DNA of 64,000 nt from Caulobacter henricii (GCF_001414055.1 NZ_CP013002.1:762501-826500); one strand, 5' to 3'; positions 27,535-37,356 are shown, counted from the stretch's first letter. Notes: generated by a model not told the origin, from the sequence alone. Program-made: numbers and translations.

Positions 27535-28407
27535 ATGTATCAGCACAACGACACAGACCCTGGTACCGCTTTTGGCTTTACGCGTCGTCGCCTTGTCGCG
27601 GCAGGTCTTGCGGTGGGAGCCACGGCTTGCGTCAAGCCGGCCTGGGCGGCCTCGAAAGGGGACGCTGCGTTCATCCTGTCGGCCGGAGAGTATCAGGCTA
27701 CCGTCAGCAAGATGGCCTCCAGGGGGCTGCGGCCGGTGCATATCAATGTCGCCAGTATCGCAGGCGAGCCGCGCTTCTCGGCGATCTTTACTGAAACCGA
27801 TGGGCGCGCCTGGGAGGCGCGCCATGATCTGACGTCCTCAGCCTATCAGGCTGCTTTCGTTCGGTTTCTGGAGCAGGGGTTTCGCCTTGTGAGGGTCTGT
27901 GGCTACGACAAGGGTGGTGAGACCCGCTACGCCGCCCTCTGGGAAAAGGTCCGTGGCCCGGCCTTTGAGGCCCGCCATGACATGACGGTGTCTCAGTACC
28001 AGAACACATTCAATGATCTGGTTGCCCGTGGCTATCAGCCTCGACAGGTGAGCGGCTTCACGGTGCGCGGCGAAATCCTGTTCGCGGCGATCTTCGAAGC
28101 TGACAGCGCGACGCCCTTTTCCGCCCGCCACGATCTGACCAGCCGAAGGTACAGTGCGGCCTCAAGCTACATGACCGAAAGGGGTTATGGGCTTCATCAG
28201 GTCAGTGCTTACGCCGGTGGATTGGCCCCGCGCTTCGCGGCGATCTGGACAAAGACGCAGACGCCGCCTCAGGACGCGCGGTTCAATCTGACCCTTGCCG
28301 ATGTGCAAATGGCCAAGACCCTTTCGCCGGCGTCACGGCTCGCGGACATTGCCGCCTACGACGTCAATGGCGAGGCGCGCTTCGCCGCCATGTGGTTCAC
28401 GGACTGA
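27535..28407 (+). CDS. Tat-exported tandem-repeat protein (BTRD1-like)
   Basis: This 290-residue protein is exported by a twin-arginine signal (FTRRRLVAAGLAVGATACVKPAWA). The mature part is five repeats of about 49 residues (near 48-94, 95-143, 144-192, 193-241, 242-290). The consensus is Y...F..L...GYRP..VSGY...GE.RFAAIWE....P.F.ARHDLT. This matches the bacterial tandem repeat domain found in polyglycine-hydrolase-like and beta-lactamase-associated proteins. No catalytic domain is attached, so it is repeats only; a binding or surface role is plausible but unknown. AAAGGGA precedes the ATG. It stands alone after the inverted-repeat relic. Confidence 0.85.
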   Translation: MYQHNDTDPGTAFGFTRRRLVAAGLAVGATACVKPAWAASKGDAAFILSAGEYQATVSKMASRGLRPVHINVASIAGEPRFSAIFTETDGRAWEARHDLTSSAYQAAFVRFLEQGFRLVRVCGYDKGGETRYAALWEKVRGPAFEARHDMTVSQYQNTFNDLVARGYQPRQVSGFTVRGEILFAAIFEADSATPFSARHDLTSRRYSAASSYMTERGYGLHQVSAYAGGLAPRFAAIWTKTQTPPQDARFNLTLADVQMAKTLSPASRLADIAAYDVNGEARFAAMWFTD

Positions 28408-28617
28408 TCGCCGGGCGAGCCCGCCAGCGCAGGCTTGGCAAGGGAACAGGATGCCGCCACAGCCGTAAGCCGGGACTGCGGGGTGAATAGCTGTGCCGGT
28501 GCCTTTCCCGGCCGCCGCTCACCGCAATCCGACCTCTCGACAAGTGTCGTTTATGAGGTGAAACATCCCGCCTCTTGAACGCGAGGCGCACGCTCGCGGT
28601 TGGCCTTGGGGTGTTTT

Positions 28618-30543
28618 GTGAGAGCCTTGTTCTTTTCCGTTTCGCTGATGGCCCTGGCCGCCACGACCGTCGTCGCCCAGACCCTGCCGCAGCCTTCGGC
28701 CCCGACCCCGGCCATCGCCGCCGCCCAGGACATTCCCTATCCCGGCACCCTGAAACTGTCGGTCGACGCCACCGATCTCGCCCGCAAGATCTTCGACATC
28801 CGCCAGACCATCCCGGTGGCCAAGCCCGGCAAGTTCACGATCTTCTATCCGCAGTGGGTTCCGGGCGGCCACTCGCCGCGCAATGACATCGACAAGCTGG
28901 CCGGTCTGGTGATCACCGCCAAGGGCCAGCGCCTGGCCTGGACGCGCGATCCGGTGCAGGTCTTCGCCTTCCATGTCGAGGTGCCCGAAGGCGTTTCGGA
29001 GCTGGAGCTCAGCTACCAGTTCCTGTCGCCGGTCGAGACCCGCGTGGGCCGGGTGGTGATGACGCCCGACATGCTGAACCTGCAATGGCTGCAGATGGGC
29101 TTCTATCCGGCCGGCTATTACACCCGCCAGATCCCGGTCGAGGCCAGCGTCAAGCTGCCCGAGGGCTTCAAGTTCGCCTCGGCCCTCGAGGTCGCCAAAA
29201 CCGAGGGTCAGGTCACGACCTTCAAGGTCACGCCGTTCGAGACCCTGGTCGACTCGCCGATGTTCGCCGGCCGCTACTTCAAGTCGGTCGATCTCGATCC
29301 GACCGGCCCGGCCCCGGTGCGCCTGAACATGGTGGCCGACAAGCCCGAACTGCTGGAGTACAAGCCCGAGCAGATCCAGGCCCACAAGGATCTCGTCCAG
29401 CAGGCCTACAAGCTGTTCGGCTCCTACCATTTTGACCGCTATGACTTCCTGGTCGCCCTGTCCGACCAGTTGGGCGGTATCGGCCTGGAGCATCACCGCT
29501 CCAGCGAGAACCGCGTCGCGCCCAAATATTTCACCGAGTGGGACAAGACCTATGTCGGCCGCGAACTGCTGCCGCACGAGTTCACCCATTCCTGGAACGG
29601 CAAGTTCCGCCGCGGGGCCGATCTGTGGACCCCGACCCTGAACGAGCCCATGCGCGACAGCCTGATGTGGGTCTATGAGGGTCAGACCCAGTACTGGGGC
29701 AATGTGCTGTCGTCGCGCTCCAACTTGCTGACCAAGCAGCAGGGCCTCGATTCCCTGGCCATGACCGCAGCGCTCTTTGACAACCGTCGGGGTCGCGACT
29801 GGCGCAGTGTGGCCGACACCACCAATGACCCGATCATCGCCAACCGCCGGCCACTGTCCTGGGTAAGCTACCAGCGCAGCGAGGACTACTATTCCGAGGG
29901 CCTGCTGGTCTGGCTCGACGCCGATACGCTGATCCGGGAGAAGACCGGCGGCAAGAAGTCGCTCGATGACTTCGCCAAGGCCTTCTTCGGCGTCGACAAC
30001 GGCTCCTTTGTGCCGCGCACCTATACCTTCGAGGATGTGGCCGCGACCCTGAACGAGGTTGTCGCCCACGACTGGACCGGCTTCCTGAAGACCCGGATCG
30101 AGGGCCTGTCGGAAAGGGCCCCTCTGGATGGCCTGACCCGTGGCGGTTACCGGCTGATCTATACCGAGACCCCGACCGACTACTTCAAGGGCTCCGAGAC
30201 CCGCGGCCGGACCACCAACCTAGCCTATTCCCTGGGTCTGACCGTGGCGGCCGCCGGCCTGGTGTCCGAGGTGCAGTGGGGCGGTCCGGCCTTCAAGGCG
30301 GGCCTGACCCAGGGCGTGACCCTCGTGGCGGTCAATGGCGAGACCTATGACGCCGACAAGCTGAAGGACGCGATCAAGGCGGCCGCCAAGCCGGACGGGG
30401 CGCTGGTCGAGCTGCTGATCAAGGACGGCGACCGCTATCGGATGGTCAAGATCGACTGGCGTGGCGGCCTGCGCTATCCGCGCCTGGATCGGATCGCCGG
30501 CACGCCGGCTCGCCTCGATGACATCCTGGCGGCGCGAAAATAG
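28618..30543 (+). CDS. M61-family metallopeptidase with PDZ domain
   Basis: This is a secreted or periplasmic glycyl-aminopeptidase-like enzyme of about 641 residues. The GTG start gives a clean signal peptide (MRALFFSVSLMALAATTVVAQ); a TTG six codons earlier is possible. An N-terminal beta domain carries FYPQWVPGGHSPRNDID. The zinc site is HEFTH, in LLPHEFTHSWNGKFR, with the distal ligand in MWVYEGQTQYWG. A C-terminal PDZ domain (about 530-620, VQWGGPAFKAGLTQGVTLVAVNGE) completes the usual M61 order. A terminator lies 133 nt downstream. It shows no clear functional link to the sugar genes. Confidence 0.92.
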   Translation: MRALFFSVSLMALAATTVVAQTLPQPSAPTPAIAAAQDIPYPGTLKLSVDATDLARKIFDIRQTIPVAKPGKFTIFYPQWVPGGHSPRNDIDKLAGLVITAKGQRLAWTRDPVQVFAFHVEVPEGVSELELSYQFLSPVETRVGRVVMTPDMLNLQWLQMGFYPAGYYTRQIPVEASVKLPEGFKFASALEVAKTEGQVTTFKVTPFETLVDSPMFAGRYFKSVDLDPTGPAPVRLNMVADKPELLEYKPEQIQAHKDLVQQAYKLFGSYHFDRYDFLVALSDQLGGIGLEHHRSSENRVAPKYFTEWDKTYVGRELLPHEFTHSWNGKFRRGADLWTPTLNEPMRDSLMWVYEGQTQYWGNVLSSRSNLLTKQQGLDSLAMTAALFDNRRGRDWRSVADTTNDPIIANRRPLSWVSYQRSEDYYSEGLLVWLDADTLIREKTGGKKSLDDFAKAFFGVDNGSFVPRTYTFEDVAATLNEVVAHDWTGFLKTRIEGLSERAPLDGLTRGGYRLIYTETPTDYFKGSETRGRTTNLAYSLGLTVAAAGLVSEVQWGGPAFKAGLTQGVTLVAVNGETYDADKLKDAIKAAAKPDGALVELLIKDGDRYRMVKIDWRGGLRYPRLDRIAGTPARLDDILAARK

Positions 30544-30675
30544 GCGAATACGGCGCCTTCAGGGGCGTTGCGCGCAATTCCGTCCCCCGCGACAATATGG
30601 GACGGTGTTTCGCGCAAAGGTTGGGAGTAGGGTCTGGTTGTTCAGGTCCTCCACCTCGAACGATCTCCAAAGTCG

Positions 30676-30707
30676 AAGGGTCCGTCTTGCCCAGGCGGGC
30701 CCTTTTT
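30676..30707 (+). terminator. Rho-independent terminator downstream of the M61 peptidase
   Basis: AAGGGTCCG pairs with CGGGCCCTT (one G-T pair), with an 11-nt loop, followed by TTTC. It separates the M61 gene from the DUF885 gene. The rest of 30544-30820 shows nothing clear. Confidence 0.75.
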
Positions 30708-30820
30708 CTTGGCCGCTCGGCAGGCCCTGAGCCGCCTTGACGACGCCCCCCGGCCGGGTGACTGATTTGCGCCCGCCCAGCGTCTCGGCGGGCAGGATGT
30801 TTCAGTCTCAGGGGCAATGG

Positions 30821-32605
30821 ATGTCGCAGTTCGATCGTCGCCAGGTCATGATGGGGGCGGCCGCAACCGCTCTGGCCACCGGCCTTCCGGCCCATGCGGC
30901 TGAGGCCAGGGCAGAGCTCTACAAGCTGTTTGACGCCTTCTTTGACGAAGACCTGACCGACAGTCCCGAACAGGCCACCAATCTGGGTCTGGACACCGGT
31001 GCCCATGCCGGAGCGCGCAGCAAGCTCGGCGATCGCTCGATCTCGGGCTGGATCAAGGACCGGGCCCAGCCCGGCCAGCGGGTGAAGCGGCTGAAGGCCA
31101 TCGACCGCAAGGCCCTGAGCGGCGATGACGCCGTCAACTATGACACGGCCCTGTTCCAGTACGAAAGCCGCGCCAGGGCCGGAGTCTTCGACTATGGCGC
31201 GGTCAGCCGGCCCTATGTCCTGACCCAGTATTACGGGGCCTATTCCTCGACACCGAGCTTTCTGGATACCAAGCACAAGATCGAGTCGGCCGCCGATGCC
31301 GAGACCTATCTGGCCCGCATGGCCGCCTTCGCCACCGTGCTGGACCAGGAAAGCGAGCGCTTCGCTGCCGATGCCGCCAAGGGCGTGATCCCGGCCGACT
31401 TCATGCTCGACAAGGCCATTGCCCAGCTCGGCAAGTTCCGGGCCCTGCCGGCCGACAAGAACGTGCTGGTCGCCTCCCTGACCCGTCGCGGCAAGCCCTA
31501 TGGCGACTATGAAGGCAAGGCGAGCGCCCTGCTGGCCGGGACCGTGCATCCGGCCCTCGACCGCCAGATCGAAGTGTTGAAGGCCGCCCGCGCCAAGGCC
31601 ACCCACGACGCTGGCCTCAATCGCCTGAAGGACGGCGACGCCTATTATGCGGCCCTGCTGAAGATCTACACCACCACCGACATGACCGCTGACCAGGTCC
31701 ACCGCCTCGGACTGGAGGAGGGGGCCGAGATCAGCGCCAAGATGGACGCGATCCTGAAGAAACGCGGCCTGACCCAGGGCAGCGTCGGGGCGCGGGTGGC
31801 CTCGCTGAACACCGACCCGACCCAGACCTATCCCAATACCGACGAGGGCCGGGCCCAGATGCTGGCCTATTGCAACCAGCTGATCGCGGATCTGGCCCCC
31901 AAGCTGCCCCAGTGGTTCGGGGTCACGCCCAAGACCCCGGTCGAGGTGCGGCGCATCCCGGCCTATACCGAGGCCGGTGCGGCGGGCGGCTATTATGAGC
32001 GGCCGGCCCTGGACGGCTCGCGGCCGGGGGCCTTCTACATCAATCTGCGTGACACGGCCGATCGTCCGCGCTGGTCCCTGCCGACCCTGACCTATCACGA
32101 GGCCGCGCCGGGCCATCACTTCCAGCTGGCCCTGGTGGCGGAAAGCACCCTGCCGCGCCTGCGCCAGAACATGGGCTTCTCGGCCAATACCGAAGGCTGG
32201 GCGCTCTATGCCGAGCAGGTGGCCATGGAAATGGGCGTCTATGAAAACGATGAGCTGGGCCTGCTGGGCATGTACCAGGCCCGGCTGTTCCGCGCGGCCC
32301 GCTGCGTGGTCGACACCGGCATTCACACCAAGGGCTGGAGCCGCGAAAAGGCCATCGCCTACATGATGGAGACCGGTGGCGAGCCGGAGGGCCGGATCAC
32401 CAGCGAGGTTGAACGCTACTGCGCCAATCCGGGCCAGGCCTGTTCCTACAAGGTGGGCCACACGGTCTGGGCCAAGGCCCGCGAGCGCACCAAGGCGCGT
32501 CTGGGGGCGAAGTTCGACATCCGCCGCTTCCACGATGCGGGCCTGCTGGTCGGGCCGGTGCCGCTGACGGTGCTGGACCGGGTGCTCGACGGTTGGGCGG
32601 GTTGA
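30821..32605 (+). CDS. DUF885 metallopeptidase-like exported protein
   Basis: This is a predicted zinc-dependent carboxypeptidase-like protein of about 594 residues. I start at MSQFDRRQVMMGAAATALATG, a twin-arginine signal, although an ATG eight codons upstream with GGCAGG is also possible. The mainly helical DUF885 domain includes the HExxH-type motif in TYHEAAPGHHFQLAL and the downstream EGWALYAEQVAMEMG with the third ligand, plus a conserved AYMMETGGEPEGRITSEVERY region. Length agrees with the family. Substrates of DUF885 proteins are mostly unknown. A palindromic repeat follows before the GH3 gene. Confidence 0.88.
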   Translation: MSQFDRRQVMMGAAATALATGLPAHAAEARAELYKLFDAFFDEDLTDSPEQATNLGLDTGAHAGARSKLGDRSISGWIKDRAQPGQRVKRLKAIDRKALSGDDAVNYDTALFQYESRARAGVFDYGAVSRPYVLTQYYGAYSSTPSFLDTKHKIESAADAETYLARMAAFATVLDQESERFAADAAKGVIPADFMLDKAIAQLGKFRALPADKNVLVASLTRRGKPYGDYEGKASALLAGTVHPALDRQIEVLKAARAKATHDAGLNRLKDGDAYYAALLKIYTTTDMTADQVHRLGLEEGAEISAKMDAILKKRGLTQGSVGARVASLNTDPTQTYPNTDEGRAQMLAYCNQLIADLAPKLPQWFGVTPKTPVEVRRIPAYTEAGAAGGYYERPALDGSRPGAFYINLRDTADRPRWSLPTLTYHEAAPGHHFQLALVAESTLPRLRQNMGFSANTEGWALYAEQVAMEMGVYENDELGLLGMYQARLFRAARCVVDTGIHTKGWSREKAIAYMMETGGEPEGRITSEVERYCANPGQACSYKVGHTVWAKARERTKARLGAKFDIRRFHDAGLLVGPVPLTVLDRVLDGWAG

Positions 32606-32629
32606 AGCCGTATTCCTGATCCCCGCCCA

Positions 32630-32753
32630 GAGGGAGAGGTGGGGAGGCGAGGGGTTACGGCGCCTGACGTCGTGCCGGCACTCCGGTTGAGGGCGTAACC
32701 CCTCACCCTCCCACGCTTTGCGCGGGCCCCTCCCTCTCCCTCCGGGAGAGGGT
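32630..32753. repeat. REP-like palindromic intergenic repeat
   Basis: Arms around GGGGTTACG/CGTAACCCC (32651-32659 and 32694-32702), extended by imperfect GGTGGGGAGGCGA and TCACCCTCCCAC, fold into a long hairpin. A shorter CCCTCTCCCTCCGGGAGAGGG palindrome follows. The text CCCTCACCCTCCC is typical of Caulobacter intergenic repeats. Confidence 0.7.
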
Positions 32754-32762
32754 TGAGACAAA

Positions 32763-32776
32763 TGAGACCGGTACCA
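32763..32776. promoter_or_regulatory. LacI-type operator TGAGACCGGTACCA ahead of GH3
   Basis: This is a full match to TGNNACCGGTNNCA, 98 bp before the GH3 start. It links the GH3 gene with the GH43 and MFS genes at 2-5.5 kb through a common putative regulator. Confidence 0.6.
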
Positions 32777-32789
32777 TTCTTTTCTTGAG

Positions 32790-32800
32790 TGGTCTGACAA
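32790..32800. promoter_or_regulatory. GntR/FadR-type operator ahead of GH3
   Basis: TGGTCTGACAA differs by one base from TGGTNNNACCA, the FadR-subfamily consensus. A perfect copy (TGGTATGACCA) is at 42267 and a one-mismatch copy at 53379. It is 74 bp before the GH3 start. Confidence 0.45.
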
Positions 32801-32873
32801 GCTCCCCCATAGTGCGCGCCAAGGCGGCTCCAGGTCGCCAGGACAAGATGCGACCTCCGGGGAAACGAACCAG

Positions 32874-35288
32874 ATGACCCAAGCCGTCACCCGCCGCCTG
32901 TTCGGCGCGAGCCTTGCCGCGATTGCCGCCGCAACCGCCCCCGGCCTGACCTTCGCGGCCCCAAAGGCTTCCGGCGACAGGCCGCTCTACAAGGACCCGA
33001 CCCAGCCGGTTGACGCCCGGGTCAAGGACCTGCTGGGCCGGATGACGGTCGAGGAAAAGGCCGCCCAGCTGATCGGGATCTGGCTGACCAAGGCGGCCAT
33101 CCAGACGCCGGAGGGCGAGTTCTCGGCCGAGGCGGCCGGCAAGAGCTTCCCCAACGGTCTGGGCCAGATCTCGCGGCCTACCGATCGCCGGGGCCTCAAG
33201 CCGGCCAAGGTGGTCGACGCCGCCGCCGGGGCCGAGGACGGCAGCAAGGGCCGCAATGCCCGTGACACTGCCCGCTATACCAATGCCGCCCAGAAGTGGT
33301 CGGCGGAGAAGACCCGCCTGGGCATTCCCCTGCTGATGCATGACGAGGCCCTGCACGGCTATGTGGCCCGCGAGGCCACCAGCTATCCCCAGGCCATCGC
33401 CCTGGCCTCCAGCTTCGACACCGAGCTGGTTGAGAAGGTCTTCTCGATGGCAGCCAGGGAGATGCGGGCGAGGGGTTCCAACATGGCCCTGGCCCCGGTG
33501 GTCGATGTGGCCCGCGATCCGCGCTGGGGCCGCATCGAGGAGACCTATGGCGAGGATCCACACCTCTGTGCCGAGATTGGCCTCGCCGCCATTCGCGGCT
33601 TCCAGGGCAAGACCCTGCCGCTGGCCAGGGAAAAGGTGTTCGTCACCCTCAAGCACATGACCGGCCACGGCCAGCCCGAGAACGGCACCAATGTCGGCCC
33701 GGCCCAGATCGCCGAACGCACCCTGCGCGAGAACTTCTTCCCGCCTTTCGAGCGGGCGGTGAAGGAGCTGCCGGTCCGCTCGGTCATGCCCTCCTATAAC
33801 GAGATCGACGGGGTCCCGTCGCATGCCAGCCACTGGCTGCTGACCGACATCCTGCGCACCGAGTGGGGCTATCAGGGCTCGGTCCAGAGCGACTATTTCG
33901 CGATCAAGGAACTGGCCAATCGTCACAAGATGACCGACAGCCTGGCCGATACCGCCGTCATGGCGCTCAAGGCCGGCGTCGATGTCGAACTGCCCGACGG
34001 CGAAGCCTATGCCCTGCTGCCCCAGCTGGTGAAGGAAGGCCGGGTCTCCATGGCCCAGCTCGACACCGCCGTCGGCCGGGTGCTGAAGATGAAGTTCGAA
34101 GGTGGCTTCTTCGAAAACCCCTATGTCGACGAGAAGGCCGCCGAGTCTCTCAACAACACGGCCGAGGCCATCGCCCTGGCCCGGGAAGCGGCCCGCAAGT
34201 CCGTGGTGCTGCTCAAGAACGACAAGGGCCTGCTGCCCCTGAACGGCAAGGCGATCAAGCGCATGGCCCTGCTGGGCACCCATGCCCGCGACACGCCGAT
34301 CGGCGGCTATTCCGACGAGCCCAAGCATGTGGTCTCGCTGCTGGAGGGCCTGACCGCCGAGGCCAAGGCCCAGGGCTTTGCCCTGGACTATGCCGAGGCC
34401 GTGCGCATCACCGAACGCCGCGTCTGGGCCGCTGACGAGGTCAAGCTGGTCGATCCGGCCGTCAACGCCAGGCTGATCGCCGAGGCCGTCGAGGTGGCCA
34501 GGAAGGCCGATGTGGTGGTCATGGTGCTGGGCGACAACGAGCAGACCAGCCGTGAGGCCTGGGCCGACAATCACCTGGGCGACCGCAATGACCTGGACCT
34601 GATCGGACAGCAGAATGATCTGGCCCGGGCGATCTTCGACCTTGGCAAGCCGACCGTGGTCTTCCTGCTCAATGGCCGCCCGATGTCGATCAACCTGCTG
34701 GCCGAACGGGCCGATGCCATCGTCGAGGGCTGGTATCTGGGCGAGCAGACCGGTACCGCCGGCGCCGACATCCTGTTTGGCCGGGCCAATCCGGGCGGCA
34801 AGCTGCCGGTCAGCATCGCCCGCAATGTCGGCCAGCTGCCGATCTTCTATAACCGCAAGCCGACCTCGCGCCGGGGCTATCTGTTCGACCAGAAGACCAG
34901 CCCGCTCTATCCGTTCGGTTTTGGCCTGTCCTACACGACCTTCGACATCTCGGCCCCGCGCCTCGCCAAGGCCAAGATCAGCCAGGGCGAGACGGTCAGG
35001 GTCGAGGTCGATGTGACCAACACCGGCAAGCTCGCGGGTGATGAAGTCGTCCAGCTCTATATCCATGACGTCGCGGCCTCGGTGACCCGTCCCTTGCTGG
35101 AGCTGAAGCACTTCAAGCGCGTCACCCTGGCGGCCGGGGCGAAAACCACCGTGGCCTTCGAGATGGCCCCTTCGGACCTGTGGTTCTGGAACCTGGAGAT
35201 GCAGCGCGTCGTCGAACCCGGGGCCTTCGAGATCCTGGTCGGGCCCAATTCCGTGGACCTGAAGTCGGCCACCCTGACGGTGGTCTAG
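32874..35288 (+). CDS. glycoside hydrolase family 3, beta-xylosidase/beta-glucosidase type
   Basis: This 804-residue exported enzyme should release terminal xylose or glucose from oligosaccharides. The N-terminus MTQAVTRRLFGASLAA is a twin-arginine signal. The GH3 barrel contains KHMTGHGQPENGTN and the nucleophile Asp340 in SVQSDYFAIKEL. The second alpha/beta domain (REAARKSVVLLKNDKGLLPL, then VVMVLGDNEQTSREA) and a C-terminal fibronectin-like domain (YPFGFGLSYTTF, VTNTGKLAGDEVVQLYI) complete the long GH3 architecture. Two putative operators (ACCGGT type and GntR type) lie upstream, suggesting dual control. The acetylesterase gene follows 142 nt downstream. Confidence 0.94.
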   Translation: MTQAVTRRLFGASLAAIAAATAPGLTFAAPKASGDRPLYKDPTQPVDARVKDLLGRMTVEEKAAQLIGIWLTKAAIQTPEGEFSAEAAGKSFPNGLGQISRPTDRRGLKPAKVVDAAAGAEDGSKGRNARDTARYTNAAQKWSAEKTRLGIPLLMHDEALHGYVAREATSYPQAIALASSFDTELVEKVFSMAAREMRARGSNMALAPVVDVARDPRWGRIEETYGEDPHLCAEIGLAAIRGFQGKTLPLAREKVFVTLKHMTGHGQPENGTNVGPAQIAERTLRENFFPPFERAVKELPVRSVMPSYNEIDGVPSHASHWLLTDILRTEWGYQGSVQSDYFAIKELANRHKMTDSLADTAVMALKAGVDVELPDGEAYALLPQLVKEGRVSMAQLDTAVGRVLKMKFEGGFFENPYVDEKAAESLNNTAEAIALAREAARKSVVLLKNDKGLLPLNGKAIKRMALLGTHARDTPIGGYSDEPKHVVSLLEGLTAEAKAQGFALDYAEAVRITERRVWAADEVKLVDPAVNARLIAEAVEVARKADVVVMVLGDNEQTSREAWADNHLGDRNDLDLIGQQNDLARAIFDLGKPTVVFLLNGRPMSINLLAERADAIVEGWYLGEQTGTAGADILFGRANPGGKLPVSIARNVGQLPIFYNRKPTSRRGYLFDQKTSPLYPFGFGLSYTTFDISAPRLAKAKISQGETVRVEVDVTNTGKLAGDEVVQLYIHDVAASVTRPLLELKHFKRVTLAAGAKTTVAFEMAPSDLWFWNLEMQRVVEPGAFEILVGPNSVDLKSATLTVV

Positions 35289-35300
35289 GTCGGCGAGCCG

Positions 35301-35408
35301 CTCCCCCCTTTGGGAGAGCTGTCGCGGAGCGACTGAGGGGGTCATCTCGGCCAAGGCCGTGCTGCCCCCCCTCCGGCCCTTTGGGCCACCTCCCCCAGAG
35401 GGGGAGGA
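35301..35408. repeat. REP-like intergenic repeat, copy 1
   Basis: CTCCCCC...GGGAG and CACCTCCCCCAGAGGGGGAGG palindromes flank a CTGTC-(G/A)C-GAG(C/T)GACTGAGGGGG stretch. Almost the same order of motifs recurs at 59784-59893, showing a dispersed family. It lies between the GH3 and esterase genes. Confidence 0.8.
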
Positions 35409-35430
35409 TCTATTCGGAGGGAGTAACACC

Positions 35431-37356
35431 ATGCGTCGTCTCACCTCGGGCCTGCTGGCCGCCGCCCTGCTGGCCGGCCCCGCTGCCGCCCAGGATCTCC
35501 TGAACGCCCTGTTCGCTGACCATGCCGTGGTCCAGCGCGACCGGCCGTTGCCGGTGTTCGGGACCGCCAGGCCCGGCGAAACCGTCACCGTGGCCTTTGC
35601 GGGCAAGACCGCGACGACCACCGCAGGGGGCGACGGTGCCTGGCGTCTCGACCTGCCGGCGACCCCGGCCGGCGGTCCCTATGACCTGACGGCCAGTACG
35701 CCCTCCAGAACCCAGACGGTCCGCGATGTGCTGGCCGGGGAGGTCTGGCTGTGCTCGGGCCAGTCCAATATGGAACTGTCGGTCGACCGGGCCAACGACG
35801 CCTGGAACCAGGTCAATAACATCGCGGCCAATGACAGCCTGCGCATGGTGACCATCGAGAAGGCCGATGCCCGCGCCCCGAGGGCCGGCTTCGGCAAGCC
35901 CCCGGTCTGGAAGCCGACCAGCCGTGAAACGGTCGGGTCCTTTTCGGCCAGCTGCTACTATTTCGCCCGCGAGCTGCAGAAGACCCGCACGGTACCCTTC
36001 GGTCTGATCCACGCCTCCTGGGGCGGATCGGGGATCGAGGCCTGGATGAGCCCGGCTGCCCTTCGCAAGGTCGGCGGCTATGACGAGGCCATCGCGACCC
36101 TGAACCTGTCCCTGACCGACCCGGTCGCCGCCAACCGACGCTGGGGCGAGACGATCAAGGCCTGGTGGACCGCCAGGCACCCGACCGAGACGGCCACCGC
36201 GCCCTGGACCGGTTCGGGTCCCTGGACGCCCGCGCCCAAGGGGCTTGGGGTCTGGGAGCGCTGGGGCGTGCCGGACCTGGCCAGTTTCAACGGCGTGGTC
36301 TGGTTCAAGGCGGAGGTCACCCTGACCGCCGCCCAGGCCCGCCAGGCGGCAGTCCTGGGCCTTGGCCAGATCGACGAGATGGACGCCACCTATCTGAACG
36401 GCGTGGGCGTCGGCGCCACCTCCGGGGCCTGGCTGGACCGGTCCTATCCTCTGGCCGCCGGGTCGCTGAAGGCCGGCCGGAACACCCTGGTCGTGTCGGC
36501 CTATGACACCTATGCCAATGGCGGATTATACGGTGATCCCTCGAAAAGGGCCCTGACGCTGGCGGACGGCACCCGCGTGCCTCTGGAGGACTGGACCTAT
36601 CGGATCGAGCCCCGGATCGGTGCCGATCCGCCCCGGGCTCCGTGGGATACCCTGGCCGGGGTCTCGACCCTCTATAACGGCATGCTCGCGCCGATGGGGC
36701 CCTATGCCCATGCCGGCCTGGCCTGGAACCAGGGCGAGACCAATGTCGGCCGCGACCAGACCTATGCCCCTTTGCTGACCGCCTTCATGGCCGAGCGCCG
36801 GGCCGGCCAGGCGGCGGACCTGCCGGTGGTGGTGGCCCAGCTGGCCAGCTACGGGGCCTTTGCTACGACGCCCTCGGCCTCCGGCACGGCCGCCCTGCGC
36901 GAGGCCCAGCGCCGCGCCGTGACCGCCGATCCCCATGCCGGCCTTGCGGTGACCACGGACATTGGCGACCCCTTCGACATCCATCCCGGCAACAAGCAGG
37001 AGGTCGGCCGCCGCCTGGCCCTGGCCGCTCGGCGCATCGCCGGTGAAGCGGTGACCACGGGCCCGGCCCCGGTCTCGGCCCGGCGGGTCGGGGACACGGT
37101 GATCGTCGCCTTCGACCAGATTGGCGGGGCCCTGGTGTCGCGCGGCTCGGACCGGGTGATCGGTTTCGAGCTCTGCGACCCGGCCGGAACCTGCCGCTGG
37201 GCTGACGGCCGGATCAACGGATCAAGCGTCATCCTGACCGTTCCGCCGGGATCGACACCGGCCAGGGCCCGCTTCGCCTGGGCGGACAGCCCGACCTTCA
37301 ACCTCTTTGACAGTGCCGGCTTGCCGGCGGTGCCGTTCGAGCTGGAGGTGCGGTAA
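35431..37356 (+). CDS. secreted sialate O-acetylesterase-type SGNH esterase (likely acetylxylan esterase)
   Basis: This 641-residue exported esterase starts at the ATG after GGAGGGAG and has a signal peptide (RRLTSGLLAAALLAGPAAAQ). The catalytic serine is in VWLCSGQSNMELSV. A beta-sandwich insertion (about 265-395, VVWFKAEVTLT) interrupts the SGNH domain, as in the SASA family, and the domain resumes with GLAWNQGETNVGRDQTY and the Asp/His pair in DIHPGNKQEVGRRLA. In bacteria that grow on plant walls such enzymes often deacetylate xylan or its glucuronosyl branches. That, rather than sialic acid, is the likely role beside GH3 and GH67. Confidence 0.88.
   Translation: MRRLTSGLLAAALLAGPAAAQDLLNALFADHAVVQRDRPLPVFGTARPGETVTVAFAGKTATTTAGGDGAWRLDLPATPAGGPYDLTASTPSRTQTVRDVLAGEVWLCSGQSNMELSVDRANDAWNQVNNIAANDSLRMVTIEKADARAPRAGFGKPPVWKPTSRETVGSFSASCYYFARELQKTRTVPFGLIHASWGGSGIEAWMSPAALRKVGGYDEAIATLNLSLTDPVAANRRWGETIKAWWTARHPTETATAPWTGSGPWTPAPKGLGVWERWGVPDLASFNGVVWFKAEVTLTAAQARQAAVLGLGQIDEMDATYLNGVGVGATSGAWLDRSYPLAAGSLKAGRNTLVVSAYDTYANGGLYGDPSKRALTLADGTRVPLEDWTYRIEPRIGADPPRAPWDTLAGVSTLYNGMLAPMGPYAHAGLAWNQGETNVGRDQTYAPLLTAFMAERRAGQAADLPVVVAQLASYGAFATTPSASGTAALREAQRRAVTADPHAGLAVTTDIGDPFDIHPGNKQEVGRRLALAARRIAGEAVTTGPAPVSARRVGDTVIVAFDQIGGALVSRGSDRVIGFELCDPAGTCRWADGRINGSSVILTVPPGSTPARARFAWADSPTFNLFDSAGLPAVPFELEVR

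Noticed and set aside
32703..35621. 972-codon open frame on the minus strand opposite GH3
   Set aside because: It is a GC-rich antisense shadow of the GH3 gene. The translation is low-complexity (Gly/Gln/Asp/Leu-rich), with no family motif and no ribosome site.
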